NCBI RefSeq assembly: GCF_002407065.1
Contig: NZ_CP023564.1
Location: 2,976,001-3,040,000 of the forward strand
Source of the DNA: Brachybacterium ginsengisoli
Lineage (GTDB): Bacteria > Actinomycetota > Actinomycetes > Actinomycetales > Dermabacteraceae
DNA: 64,000 nt
Direction of reading: 5' to 3'
The position numbers and the translations under genes are program-made. Shown piece by piece: positions 54,076 through 62,566 of the stretch (position 1 is the stretch's first letter; the number at the start of each line of letters is the position of its first letter). Below the pieces are notes generated by a model. The model saw only the letters and a program-made list of their open reading frames with translations, was not told where the DNA came from and did not search any database.

Positions 54076-54741
54076 TCAGAGGTGCAGCCGCGTGGCCAGC
54101 TCATGGCGTACCGCGCCGCCGCGGAGAGCCAGCAGCAGCGTCACCACCGCGATGCTGAGGGCGCCGCAGATCGCCGAGGGGATCGGGGTGCCCACCCAGC
54201 CCAGCGCCAGGAACACGATCGGGGCGAGGCCCAGCAGCACCGTCAGCCCGCTGTAGACCACGTAGTCCGCCAGCTCCATCCGGATCACCCGCACCGTGAT
54301 CAGCAGGCCCGCGATCGAGGCGGCGCACACGATCGGCACCACGTAGGTCACCGACCAGCCGGACCACTGCGTGAGGTAGTCCCAGTACACGCTCACCGCC
54401 GCCGCCGCGGCCACCAGGTAGACGATGAACTTCGCGAGATTCCGCCGCTTGCTCACCGCCATCAGCACCACCAGCCAGGTGGTCGCGATCCCCAGCCACA
54501 CCGAGCGCAGCGCGCCGAGGTCCTCGGCATCGCGACGGAACAGCAGCTGGGCGAGGAAGGACAGCAGGATCACGCCCAGCGAGCAGAGCACCAGGACCCG
54601 CAGCACGCGGCGGCGCGAGTAGCGCAGCGGGACCGCCGGGTACGGACTCGGCACGACCGCTCCGCGCAGGTCGCCGCCGCACAGGGGGCAGCGCTTCCAG
54701 TCGCCCTCGACCCGGAGCGAGCAGTCGGCGCACGCTCTCAT
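54076..54741 (-). CDS. DUF6320 zinc-ribbon membrane protein
   Basis: 221 residues. An N-terminal zinc ribbon has two CxxC pairs (C4/C7 and C18/C21) and is followed by six helices with a basic SKRRNLAKF loop. This matches DUF6320, which is often next to acyltransferase/esterase genes. Its start overlaps the acyltransferase stop by 4 bp. Last gene of a five-gene operon. Function unknown. Confidence 0.75.
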   Translation of the reverse strand: MRACADCSLRVEGDWKRCPLCGGDLRGAVVPSPYPAVPLRYSRRRVLRVLVLCSLGVILLSFLAQLLFRRDAEDLGALRSVWLGIATTWLVVLMAVSKRRNLAKFIVYLVAAAAAVSVYWDYLTQWSGWSVTYVVPIVCAASIAGLLITVRVIRMELADYVVYSGLTVLLGLAPIVFLALGWVGTPIPSAICGALSIAVVTLLLALRGGAVRHELATRLHL

Positions 54742-56108
54742 GCACCCACCCCCGCGAGCTCCTCCTCGGTGGACCGGGCGGCCGCGAGGGACACCTCGAT
54801 GCCGGCCCCGGAGAGCAGCCGCGCGAACTCCCGCACGTGGGCCGTCTCCACGAACGGCGAGGTGAACCCGAGGGTCAGCTGCCCGCCGTGGGTGATCGCG
54901 CAGAACTGCGGGCGCACCGCGGAGACGAGGAAGAGCATCCGGCCCACATGGTCCTGCGCCGGGCTCGGGAGCGTGACGCGGCCGAGGTTCGAGATCGCGA
55001 CCGTGAGCGAGCGGTTGTTGGCGTAGTTGATGGCGCTGAGCAGCAGATCCTTGAGCGGCCGCGGCACGATGCGGGCCGGCGGGAAGCGCTCCACCCGGAT
55101 CAGCCGGCGGAGCCGTCGGCCGAGCGCCTCCTCGGTCGCCTCGGCGCTGAAGGCCTCCTGCAGCCCGCGGGCGACCGCCCCGATCGAGTCGTCGCCCCGC
55201 CCGTAGGTGTGCTCGACCCGGATGGTCGCGAAGAAGTTCCGCGCGGAGGTCGAGGGGAAGAACTGTCGCAGGTTGACCGGCACGGAGGCGGCGAACGTCG
55301 AGCGCGCGTGCACCCTCGCGTCGGTGCGGCGGATCGCCTCGAAGAACAGCGCGGTGAGGTACATGGTGGGGGCCGCGCCCTCCGCCTTCGCGAGGGCCAG
55401 CACGTCGGCGGCCGGCATGCTCAGCTCGAGGGCACGGGTGCGGTGGTCGGGAGTGCGGGAGCCGCGCAGGCGGTGGACCCGCCGACGGCGACCGGACGGG
55501 CGCCGGGCTCGCCCCTCGCCCACCGGCCCCTCCTCCCGCGCCGCCTCCTCGACGGTGAGCACCGCCGGGGTCGCCTCCCGGGTGAAGTCCTCCTCGTGCG
55601 AGGCGGGGACGGGCTGACGGCGACGGAAGTAGTGGGCGAAGGAGTCCGGGGCCAGCTCGTGCACCTCCTCGACGACCGGGGCCTCCCCGGCGAAGCGCCG
55701 ACGGGCGTAGGCGCCGAGCAGGTCGGTGAGGAACCACAGCGCGCCGGTGCCGTCGGAGAGGGCATGGAAGACCTCGAGGCCCACGCGGCGACGGTGGTGG
55801 ACGACCCGGAACAGCAGGGTGCGTCGATCGGGCTGGTAGATCGGGGCGCAGACCTGCTCGGTCTCGGCGACCACCTGGGGCCGCAGGTCGCTGTCCTGGA
55901 GGTAGTACCAGAACACTCCGCGCCGCAGCACCGCGTGATAGAGCGGGAAGCGCTCGAAGGTCTCCTCGAGCGCCTCCTGGAGGAGCGCGGGGTCGACCAG
56001 GTGATCGAGCTCGGCCCCGAGCCGGAACACCTTGGGGTCCACGTCGCTGCGCGCGGCGGGGAAGATGTTCGAGGCGTTGTCCAGGCGCACCCAGTGACGG
56101 CGCTTCAC
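54738..56108 (-). CDS. Condensation-fold acyltransferase (alcohol acetyltransferase/WES-like)
   Basis: 456 residues with the catalytic HxxxDG motif (H115, D119; VFHALSDGTGALWF) of the chloramphenicol-acetyltransferase-like condensation fold. The C-terminal half contains VPVNLRQFFPSTSARNFF and an AISNLGRVTLP block, as in alcohol acetyltransferases and PapA-type enzymes. It probably moves an acyl group from CoA to an alcohol or amine. An arginine-rich stretch at about 200-225 is unusual. GTG 56108 overlaps the esterase stop. Confidence 0.78.
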   Translation of the reverse strand: MKRRHWVRLDNASNIFPAARSDVDPKVFRLGAELDHLVDPALLQEALEETFERFPLYHAVLRRGVFWYYLQDSDLRPQVVAETEQVCAPIYQPDRRTLLFRVVHHRRRVGLEVFHALSDGTGALWFLTDLLGAYARRRFAGEAPVVEEVHELAPDSFAHYFRRRQPVPASHEEDFTREATPAVLTVEEAAREEGPVGEGRARRPSGRRRRVHRLRGSRTPDHRTRALELSMPAADVLALAKAEGAAPTMYLTALFFEAIRRTDARVHARSTFAASVPVNLRQFFPSTSARNFFATIRVEHTYGRGDDSIGAVARGLQEAFSAEATEEALGRRLRRLIRVERFPPARIVPRPLKDLLLSAINYANNRSLTVAISNLGRVTLPSPAQDHVGRMLFLVSAVRPQFCAITHGGQLTLGFTSPFVETAHVREFARLLSGAGIEVSLAAARSTEEELAGVGA

Positions 56109-57055
56109 GGCGCGGTGCTCCCGGCCGGTCCGGCGTCGAGGAAGTCGTCGATCACCTCGTAGGCGTCCCGCAGCGGCCGGGCGAAGCGGGGCAGGGTGAT
56201 GAAGCCGTGCAGGGCCCGCTCGACCCGGTGGGTGCGCACCCGGTTGCCGGCCGCGGCGAGCGCGCCGGCGTAGGCCTCCCCCTCGTCGCACAGCAGGTCG
56301 AGCTCGGCCGTGATCACGAGGGTCTCGGGCTGCCCTCCGAGGTCGGTCGCCATCAGCGGGGACACGAGGCGGCTGCGACGCAGCTCCGGGTCCGGGACGT
56401 ACAGGTCGAGATAGTCGCGGATCTCGGTGGTGGTCAGGCGGTAGTCCTCGCCGTGGCGCCGCACGGACTCGAAGGGTGAGGTCTCGGGGTCGTGATCCCA
56501 ATGGGTGACGGGGTAGAGCAGGATCTGCCGGCTGGGCACCGGGCGGCCCTGCTCGGCGAGCAGCAGGGAGACCGCGGCGGCGAGGTTCCCGCCCGCGGAG
56601 TCGCCGACCAGCACGATGCCGTCGGCGTCGGGGAGCCCGGCGAGCGAGGGGTCCTCGAGCAGGCGCCTGGCCGTGCCGTAGCAGTCCTCGAGACCGGCCG
56701 GGAAGGGATGCTCCGGGGCGAGCCGGTAGTCGACCGAGGCCACGCGGCAGCCGGTGAGGTCGGCCATGGTGGCGCAGGCAGGGGTGTAGCTCTCGATGTC
56801 GCCGGTGACCCAGCCGCCGCCGTGGAAGAACAGCAGCAGGTCCTCGCGCCGCTGCTCGCGCGGGGTGAACACGCGCACGGGCACGCGCCTGCCGTCGCCG
56901 CTGTCGGAGAAGGTGTCCCAGGTGGGGGTGCGGAAGCGGGCCGGCGGCAGGGCCGCCAGCTGCCGCTGCAGCCGCCGCACCTTCGCGTAGTCCTCGCGCA
57001 CGTCGAAGCGCGCGGCGGGGATCAGGCGCAGCGCCAGTCGCTCCAGCGGGTTCAT
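56105..57055 (-). CDS. Alpha/beta hydrolase (hormone-sensitive lipase family)
   Basis: 316 residues. The oxyanion-hole motif is FFHGGGWVTGD and the nucleophile motif GDSAGGN. The acid is in ITAELDLLCDEG and the catalytic histidine in LHGFITLP. It is an esterase of the HSL type. ATG 57055 is chosen; an in-frame ATG at 57073 (six codons longer) has AGGGGTG only 2 nt before it. It acts in one operon with an acyltransferase, so the two may make and cleave the same ester. Confidence 0.85.
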   Translation of the reverse strand: MNPLERLALRLIPAARFDVREDYAKVRRLQRQLAALPPARFRTPTWDTFSDSGDGRRVPVRVFTPREQRREDLLLFFHGGGWVTGDIESYTPACATMADLTGCRVASVDYRLAPEHPFPAGLEDCYGTARRLLEDPSLAGLPDADGIVLVGDSAGGNLAAAVSLLLAEQGRPVPSRQILLYPVTHWDHDPETSPFESVRRHGEDYRLTTTEIRDYLDLYVPDPELRRSRLVSPLMATDLGGQPETLVITAELDLLCDEGEAYAGALAAAGNRVRTHRVERALHGFITLPRFARPLRDAYEVIDDFLDAGPAGSTAP

Positions 57056-57090
57056 GGGATGCAGGATAGCCATCACCCCTGGGCAGGCGG

Positions 57091-57576
57091 TCAGCGCAGG
57101 GAGCGCTTCTCCCCGGCGAAGCGCACGGCGGGGTCGGCGTCGGGCCGGCCCTCCCCCATCTCCACCACCCCTCCGATGAGCAGCCGGTGGGTGGCGGCGT
57201 CGACGGCCTGGTCGATGCGGAGCGCGAAGTGGGCGAGCGCTCCGGGCAGGATCGCGTCGCCGTCCGCGGTGCGGGTGACCTCGAGGCCGCCGAGCATGCC
57301 CTGCAGGGGCGCGCCGGGGGTGCCGAAGCGGTCGGCGAGGTGCTGCTGATCGTCGCTGAGCAGGGTCAGGCACACGTGCCCGGCCTCCTCGACCGCCTCG
57401 GCCGCGCGCGACATCCCGTACAGCGCGATGAGCATCGTGGGCGGGTCGTAGGAGAGGTCGAGGTAGGAGTCGACGGTCACCAGCACGTCATGCGGGCCCT
57501 GCCGCGTGCTGGCCACCGCGACGCCCACGGCGAGCAGGTCGCTGAGGCGGCGGTACTCGTCCTGGTCGACGGGCAC
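57091..57576 (-). CDS. Flavin reductase-like protein
   Basis: 161 residues of the FMN-binding split-barrel fold: VGVAVASTRQGPHDVLVTVDSYLDLSYDPPTMLIALY, CLTLLSDDQQHLADRFG, and HRLLIGGVVEMGEG. Such proteins reduce FMN/FAD with NAD(P)H to supply a monooxygenase. The GTG start is 3 bp after the yccF stop, so it is the second gene of the operon. The partner oxygenase is not in the operon. Confidence 0.82.
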   Translation of the reverse strand: MPVDQDEYRRLSDLLAVGVAVASTRQGPHDVLVTVDSYLDLSYDPPTMLIALYGMSRAAEAVEEAGHVCLTLLSDDQQHLADRFGTPGAPLQGMLGGLEVTRTADGDAILPGALAHFALRIDQAVDAATHRLLIGGVVEMGEGRPDADPAVRFAGEKRSLR

Positions 57577-57579
57577 GGC

Positions 57580-57999
57580 TCAGCGGACCGTGGGGAGCAT
57601 CCGGGATCGGGCCGAGTCCGAGTCCATGACCTCCTTGCCGAAGGGGAAGCAGGTCACCGGGATCAGCTTGAGGTTCGCCCAGGCCAGCGGGATGCCGATG
57701 ATGGTGACCGCCTGGGCGATGGCGGTGGCCACATGCCCCAGCGCCAGCCACCAGCCCGCGATGACGAACCAGATCACGTTGCCGAGCGCGCTGCCCGCGC
57801 CGCCGCGGCCGGTGTCCACGACCTCGCGGCCGAAGGGCCAGATCACGAAGCCGGCGATGCGGAAGGAGGCGAGGCCGAAGGGGATGGTCACGACGAGGAG
57901 GCAGGCGAGGACGCCGGCCAGCACGTAGCCCAGGAAGAGGGCCCAGCCGGCGGTGAGCAGCCAGATGATGTTCAGGATCAGCGAGATCAGGGAGCGCAT
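57580..57999 (-). CDS. YccF-domain membrane protein
   Basis: 139 residues holding two YccF repeats (LNIIWLLTAGWALFLGYV and GNVIWFVIAGWWLALGHV, each followed by a PFG-type loop: WPFGREV and FPFGKEV). Function unknown. It heads the five-gene operon: a TAGGGT hexamer ends 6 nt before ATG 57999 with no ribosome site. Confidence 0.88.
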   Translation of the reverse strand: MRSLISLILNIIWLLTAGWALFLGYVLAGVLACLLVVTIPFGLASFRIAGFVIWPFGREVVDTGRGGAGSALGNVIWFVIAGWWLALGHVATAIAQAVTIIGIPLAWANLKLIPVTCFPFGKEVMDSDSARSRMLPTVR

Positions 58000-58005
58000 G
58001 GCTCC

Positions 58006-58011
58006 ACCCTA
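58006..58011 (-). promoter_or_regulatory. -10 element TAGGGT for the yccF operon (leaderless)
   Basis: The complement TAGGGT ends 6 nt before ATG 57999. Confidence 0.5.
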
Positions 58012-58145
58012 GGCATCGGGTCCGGTGCCCGGGAGGGGGCTGGCCCCCGCAGCGGCCTCCGGTTCCCCGCACCTCGTCGGCGTGCCGTCGGTCGCACTGC
58101 GCCCGCCGCGGCGGAATCCGAGGGGACCTGCGGGCGGTCGCCGAT

Positions 58146-58151
58146 TACCCT
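58146..58151 (+). promoter_or_regulatory. -10 element TACCCT for argS (leaderless)
   Basis: TACCCT ends 6 nt before ATG 58158. The following GGGAGC could double as a weak ribosome site but would be largely untranscribed if the start is leaderless. Confidence 0.5.
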
Positions 58152-58157
58152 GGGAGC

Positions 58158-59897
58158 ATGCCTGCTCCCGAGATCGCGCTGACCCAGCGCTTCCAGACCG
58201 CCTTCGCCGCCGCCTTCGGGTCCGAGTACGCCGATGCGGACCCGATCATCCGCCCCTCGCAGTTCGCGGACTTCCAGTGCAACGCCGCGATGGGTCTGGC
58301 CAAGCGCCTGGGACGGAAGCCGCGCGACATCGCCGCGGAGATCGTCGAGGCCGTCGACCTGAGCGACATCGCCGAGGATCCCGAGATCGCCGGGCCGGGC
58401 TTCCTGAACATCCGCCTGCGCACCGACTGGGTGGCGGCGCAGGCCGCCGAGCTGGTGGACCCCGCCGCCGCGCTCGGCGTGCCCGCACCCGAACGGGCCG
58501 AGACCGTGGTGCTGGACTACTCGGCGCCGAACGTCGCCAAGGAGATGCACGTCGGCCACCTGCGCACCACCGTGGTGGGCGACTCCATCGCCCGCACCCT
58601 GGAGAAGCTCGGCCACACCGTGGTGCGCCAGAACCACATCGGCGACTGGGGCACCCCCTTCGGCATGCTCATCGAGCACCTGCTCGAGGTGGGCGAGGAC
58701 AGCGCCGAGGCGGATCTGCTGAAGACCGATCCGAACGCCTTCTACCAGGCCGCGCGCGCGACGTTCGACGGCGGCGGCGACTTCGCCGAGCGCGCCCGGA
58801 AGCGGGTGGCGACCCTGCAGTCCGGCGACGCCGAATCGCTGCGGATCTGGACCAACCTGGTGGAGCTCTCGAAGCTGTACTTCCACCGCATCTACGACAT
58901 GCTCGGCGTGACCCTCACCGACGATCACCTCGCCGGCGAGTCCTCGTACAACGACCTGCTCGCCGCGGTCTGCGACGACCTCGAGGCCGCGGGCATCGCC
59001 CGGATCTCCGACGGGGCGCTGTGCGTCTTCCCCGAGGGCTTCACCGGCCGTGACGAGCAGCCGCTGCCGCTGATCATCCGCAAGTCCGACGGCGGCTACG
59101 GCTACGCCACCACGGACCTCGCCGCGATCCGCCATCGCGTGGGCACGCTCGGAGCGGACCGCATCGGCTACGTGGTCGGCTCGGCGCAGGGCCTGCACTT
59201 CCAGATGGTCTTCACCGCTGCCCGCGAGGCCGGCTGGCTGCCTGATGAGGTCCAGGCCGAGCACGTGAAGATCGGCTCCGTGCTCGGCGAGGACGGCAAG
59301 ATCCTGCGCACCCGCTCCGGCTCCTCGCTGCGGCTCATGGCGCTGCTGGAGGAGGCCGTCGGCACGGCGCGCACCGTCATCGACGACCTGCGCCCCGACC
59401 TGCCCGAGGACGAGCGCGCACAGATCGCCCACGACATCGGCATCGGCGGCGTGAAGTACGCGGACCTCTCCACCGCGCACGACTCCGATTACACCTTCGA
59501 CCTGGACCGCATGCTGGCGCTGACCGGCAACACCGCCCCGTACCTGCAGTACGCGGTGGCGCGGATCCGCTCGATCAGCCGGAAGGCCGCCGCCCAGGGC
59601 ATCACCGCGGCCGCCGCGCCGCGGATCGAGAACGACGCCGAGCGCGCCCTCGCCCTGCAGCTGCTGGAGTTCGGGCCCACCCTGGTGAGCGTGGGCGCGG
59701 AGTTCGAGCCCCACCGGCTGTGCGCCTACCTGTTCTCGCTCGCGCAGGCGTTCACCTCCTTCTACGAGGCCTCCCCGATCCTCAAGGAGTCCGACGAGGA
59801 GGTGCGGGCGGGCCGCCTGGCGCTCGCCCAGCTCACCGAGCGGGTGCTCGTCGAGGGTCTCGACGCGCTCGGGGTGAACGCACCGCAGCAGATGTGA
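58158..59897 (+). CDS. argS: Arginyl-tRNA synthetase
   Basis: 579 residues. An N-terminal Add-1 domain precedes the class I core with the HIGH-type motif HVGHLRTTVVGD and the ArgS-style block LGEDGKILRTRSG in place of a canonical KMSKS. The C-terminal DALR anticodon-binding domain contains HRLCAYLFSLAQAFTSFYE. It charges arginine. Its stop is 146 bp before the yhhN-like gene. Confidence 0.96.
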   Translation: MPAPEIALTQRFQTAFAAAFGSEYADADPIIRPSQFADFQCNAAMGLAKRLGRKPRDIAAEIVEAVDLSDIAEDPEIAGPGFLNIRLRTDWVAAQAAELVDPAAALGVPAPERAETVVLDYSAPNVAKEMHVGHLRTTVVGDSIARTLEKLGHTVVRQNHIGDWGTPFGMLIEHLLEVGEDSAEADLLKTDPNAFYQAARATFDGGGDFAERARKRVATLQSGDAESLRIWTNLVELSKLYFHRIYDMLGVTLTDDHLAGESSYNDLLAAVCDDLEAAGIARISDGALCVFPEGFTGRDEQPLPLIIRKSDGGYGYATTDLAAIRHRVGTLGADRIGYVVGSAQGLHFQMVFTAAREAGWLPDEVQAEHVKIGSVLGEDGKILRTRSGSSLRLMALLEEAVGTARTVIDDLRPDLPEDERAQIAHDIGIGGVKYADLSTAHDSDYTFDLDRMLALTGNTAPYLQYAVARIRSISRKAAAQGITAAAAPRIENDAERALALQLLEFGPTLVSVGAEFEPHRLCAYLFSLAQAFTSFYEASPILKESDEEVRAGRLALAQLTERVLVEGLDALGVNAPQQM

Positions 59898-59950
59898 CCT
59901 GAGGCGCACACCGGGGCATTCCGCGGCAATTCGTACACTCCGCCCGGCGT

Positions 59951-59992
59951 CGTGACCCAAACGTGCCCAGGCGTTACCCAACCGTGCCCCAG
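59951..59992 (+). repeat. 21-bp tandem direct repeat upstream of the YhhN-like gene
   Basis: Two copies of CGTKACCCAAMCGTGCCCMGG-like sequence: ACCCAAACGTGCCCA from 59955 and ACCCAACCGTGCCCC from 59976, 21 bp apart (two helical turns). They end about 40 bp before the -10 of the next gene, a position for an activator. Confidence 0.6.
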
Positions 59993-60031
59993 GGAGTGGA
60001 CGAACCCCTGGTCAGCGCGGGAAGCGATTCC

Positions 60032-60037
60032 TAGGCT
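60032..60037 (+). promoter_or_regulatory. -10 element TAGGCT for the YhhN-like gene (leaderless)
   Basis: TAGGCT ends 6 nt before GTG 60044. Confidence 0.5.
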
Positions 60038-60043
60038 TGAGCA

Positions 60044-60751
60044 GTGCCGCCGTTGCGTTCGATCCACCTCGCGTCGTGGGCGGCGTATGCCCTGGCGGCC
60101 CTGCTGAACGTCGGCGCGGTCCTCGCGGACGCGGAGACGCTCCGTCGGCTGACCCAGCCGCTGTTCGCGCCGTTGCTGATGGTGGTGCTCCTGACCGCGG
60201 CACCGCACCGCTCGCGCACCACCACGCTGCTGATGGGCGGCCTGCTGTGCGCCTGGGCCGGGGACAGCCTCGGGCAGCTCATCCCGCAGGGCGCGCAGCT
60301 GATCGCCGTGGCGGGATTCCTGGCGGCTCTGGCCTTCTACTCGGCGGCGCTGGCTCCGCTGTGGGCGCGCAGCTGGGATGCGATGCGCATCGCGCTGGCG
60401 ATCCCCTACGGCGCCGTGGTGGTGGGACTGTTCGTGGCCTGCGCCGACGGTGCCGGCCCGCTGCTCGGCGTGGTCGCCGCCTATGCCGTGGCCCTGGCCG
60501 TGATGGCCTTCCTCTCGGCGGGAGGGAACGGCCTGACCTGGTCCGGAGGAACGCTGTTCCTGCTGTCGAGCTCGCTGCTCGCGATGGACTGGTTCCTGCC
60601 GGGAGCGTCGATCGCGCTCAGCACCGAGCTGGTGATGCTCACCTACACCGTCGGCCACGCCCTGCTCATCGGCGGGATGGTGCGCCTGATGCCGCGGCGC
60701 CGCTGGACCGTCTGCGCACCGGGCGCCTCCCTGGTGGTCGTCGAGAGCTGA
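60044..60751 (+). CDS. YhhN/TMEM86-family lysoplasmalogenase
   Basis: 235 residues with eight helices. Family blocks are the LLMGGLLCAWAGDSLGQ segment with its conserved aspartate, VVAAYAVALAVMAFLS, and SSSLLAMDWFLPG. Members hydrolyse the vinyl-ether bond of lysoplasmalogens. It is monocistronic and converges on an alpha/beta hydrolase. GTG start chosen because the TAGGCT box sits 6 nt upstream. Confidence 0.85.
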   Translation: MPPLRSIHLASWAAYALAALLNVGAVLADAETLRRLTQPLFAPLLMVVLLTAAPHRSRTTTLLMGGLLCAWAGDSLGQLIPQGAQLIAVAGFLAALAFYSAALAPLWARSWDAMRIALAIPYGAVVVGLFVACADGAGPLLGVVAAYAVALAVMAFLSAGGNGLTWSGGTLFLLSSSLLAMDWFLPGASIALSTELVMLTYTVGHALLIGGMVRLMPRRRWTVCAPGASLVVVES

Positions 60752-60769
60752 GAGCCGGGCGCCGCCTGC

Positions 60770-61675
60770 TCAGCCGGCCGTCGGTCGGAGCGCGCGGGCC
60801 AGCAGCTCGGCCTGCTCGCGGTGCACCCGCTCGATGTCCTCGCCCTTGCGCGGGATCAGCTGCAGGCCCAGCCGGCCGCTGATCTCCCGGTAGTGCAGAT
60901 CCGCGCCGTTCTCCTCGAGCTGGAGCTTCGCCACCCGCACCTCGGAGAGGAACAGGTCGCGCATCCCGACGCTGAGATGGATGGGCGGCAGCCCCTCGAG
61001 GCTCGCATTGATCGGGGAGAGGTCCGGATCGTCCAGCGGGGTGCGCCCGGCGTAGCGGCGAGCGGCATCGCGCAGCAGGCGCCGCTCGTGGACGGGATCG
61101 ACCTGGTCCGTCTCGGTGATCCCGGCGTTGGAGAGCTCGAGGTCCAGCCACGGCGACATGGCGATCAGCGCCGACGGGGCCGGGATGCCCTCCTGCTCGC
61201 GCAGCCGCCGCGCGACGACGAAGGCGAGGCCGCCGCCGGAATGCTGCCCGGACAGCACCCAGGGCCGGCCCTCCAGCCGGCCGTCGGCCGCGAGGGCGCC
61301 GAGCGCCGCCTCGACGTCGTCCCGGCCCACGGGGTGCTGGTGGTCGGGGGCGTTGCGGTAGTCGATCATCAGCCCCGCGCAGCCGAGGGCGTCGACCTGC
61401 CGTGAGAGCCAGGCCCAGTCGCTCGCGAAGGGGCCGGAGACGTAGGCGCCTCCGTGGAGATGGATGATGATGCCGTTCTCGGCGCGATGCTCGTCGAGCC
61501 AGATCGACCGGGTGCGTCCGATCATCTCGTGCTCGATCGCATGCGTCTTCTGCACGTGCCCGGGAGGCATGGGGCTGCGCGCCTCGCGCAGCGCCTGATG
61601 GGTCAGCGTCGAGGGGATCGGGATGCGCCTCACGGCCCGAGCCCCCGTCACCACGGCATCCTTGAACCGACCCAT
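60770..61675 (-). CDS. Alpha/beta hydrolase-like protein with altered catalytic centre
   Basis: 301 residues of the HSL-like fold with the oxyanion motif HLHGGAY (H74-G76) and the block MIDYRNAPDHQHP. At the nucleophile elbow the usual GDSAGG reads GQHSGGG (143-149), so the expected serine is H145 with serine at 146. The C-terminal segment (LGLQLIPRKGEDIERVH) has no typical HGF motif. It may be inactive or use a shifted serine. ATG 61675 with AGGAGGCAG upstream. Confidence 0.75.
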   Translation of the reverse strand: MGRFKDAVVTGARAVRRIPIPSTLTHQALREARSPMPPGHVQKTHAIEHEMIGRTRSIWLDEHRAENGIIIHLHGGAYVSGPFASDWAWLSRQVDALGCAGLMIDYRNAPDHQHPVGRDDVEAALGALAADGRLEGRPWVLSGQHSGGGLAFVVARRLREQEGIPAPSALIAMSPWLDLELSNAGITETDQVDPVHERRLLRDAARRYAGRTPLDDPDLSPINASLEGLPPIHLSVGMRDLFLSEVRVAKLQLEENGADLHYREISGRLGLQLIPRKGEDIERVHREQAELLARALRPTAG

Positions 61676-61780
61676 CACTGCCTCCTGTCCACGACCCCTG
61701 CGGATCGCCTCGCTGGCGGATGCGTCCAGCCTAACGAATCCTGCTGGGCGCCACGTCCACGGCAGGGGCGGGCGTCCCGG

Positions 61781-61786
61781 TAGCCT
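61781..61786 (+). promoter_or_regulatory. -10 element TAGCCT for the nucleosidase gene (leaderless)
   Basis: TAGCCT ends 6 nt before ATG 61793. Confidence 0.5.
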
Positions 61787-61792
61787 TCGGGC

Positions 61793-62566
61793 ATGTCCTC
61801 CTCCGCTGCCCCTGATGCCGTCCTGCCCTCCGAGTCCGTCGTGCTCGAGGGCCCTCTGCTGGTCCTCGTCGCGATGCCGGAGGAGGCCGCTCCCCTGACC
61901 GCGCGCCTCGAGGCGGCGCAGCAGCTGGAGACCCCCTTCGCCGTGGGCGTCGCCGCGACGCGCGGGACGCTCGCAGGGACCGACGCGGTGGTGGTCACCA
62001 CCGGGATCGGCATCGCCGCCGCCTCCGCCGCGGCGACCTGGGCGATCCTCACGACCTCGCCCGGCCTGGTGGTCGCCGCCGGCTCCTGCGGCGGGCTCGC
62101 GGCCGACGTCGAGGTGGGCACGCTGATCGTCGGCGAGACCTTCACGTACTCCATCGCCGACGCCACCGCCTTCGGCTACGCCCCCGGCCAGGTGCCCGGC
62201 GGGCCCGAGCGCTTCACGGCACGGGCCGCCTGGGTCGATGCGGCCGAGCAGGCGGCGCTGCGGGCCGAGGCGCGCAGCGGCGGCCACGGCGTGCGCCGCG
62301 GGCTGATGCTCTCCGGCGACGCCTTCGTCACCGCAGAGATCGCCGCCCCCATGAGGGAGCGGTTCCCGGCCGCGCTCAGCGCCGACATGGAGACCACCGC
62401 GAGCGCCCGCACCGCCGAGGCGCTCGGCGTCCCCTTCGTCGCGCTGCGCGCCGTCTCGGACCTGTGCGGCCCGGCCGCGGGCCAGCAGTTCCACCTCGAG
62501 CTGGAGGTCGTCGCCGAGACCTCGGCCGCCGCCGTCGAGCAGCTCGCCGGAGCCCGGCCCCTCTGA
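61793..62566 (+). CDS. 5'-methylthioadenosine/S-adenosylhomocysteine nucleosidase-like protein
   Basis: 257 residues of the PNP/UDP phosphorylase fold: VLVAMPEEAAPLTARL, VVTTGIGIAAASAA, GSCGGLAADVEVG, SGDAFVT, and the substrate-binding SADMETTASARTAEALG with VPFVALRAVSDLCG. MtnN-type enzymes split adenine from MTA and SAH. A leaderless start is inferred. It lies 64 bp before the BCCT gene. Confidence 0.87.
   Translation: MSSSAAPDAVLPSESVVLEGPLLVLVAMPEEAAPLTARLEAAQQLETPFAVGVAATRGTLAGTDAVVVTTGIGIAAASAAATWAILTTSPGLVVAAGSCGGLAADVEVGTLIVGETFTYSIADATAFGYAPGQVPGGPERFTARAAWVDAAEQAALRAEARSGGHGVRRGLMLSGDAFVTAEIAAPMRERFPAALSADMETTASARTAEALGVPFVALRAVSDLCGPAAGQQFHLELEVVAETSAAAVEQLAGARPL

Noticed and set aside
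51327-54158. 943-codon open frame on the plus strand
   Set aside because: It lies opposite the uracil permease and the polytopic membrane protein and is rich in Gln, Gly and His with no domain, typical of antisense frames.
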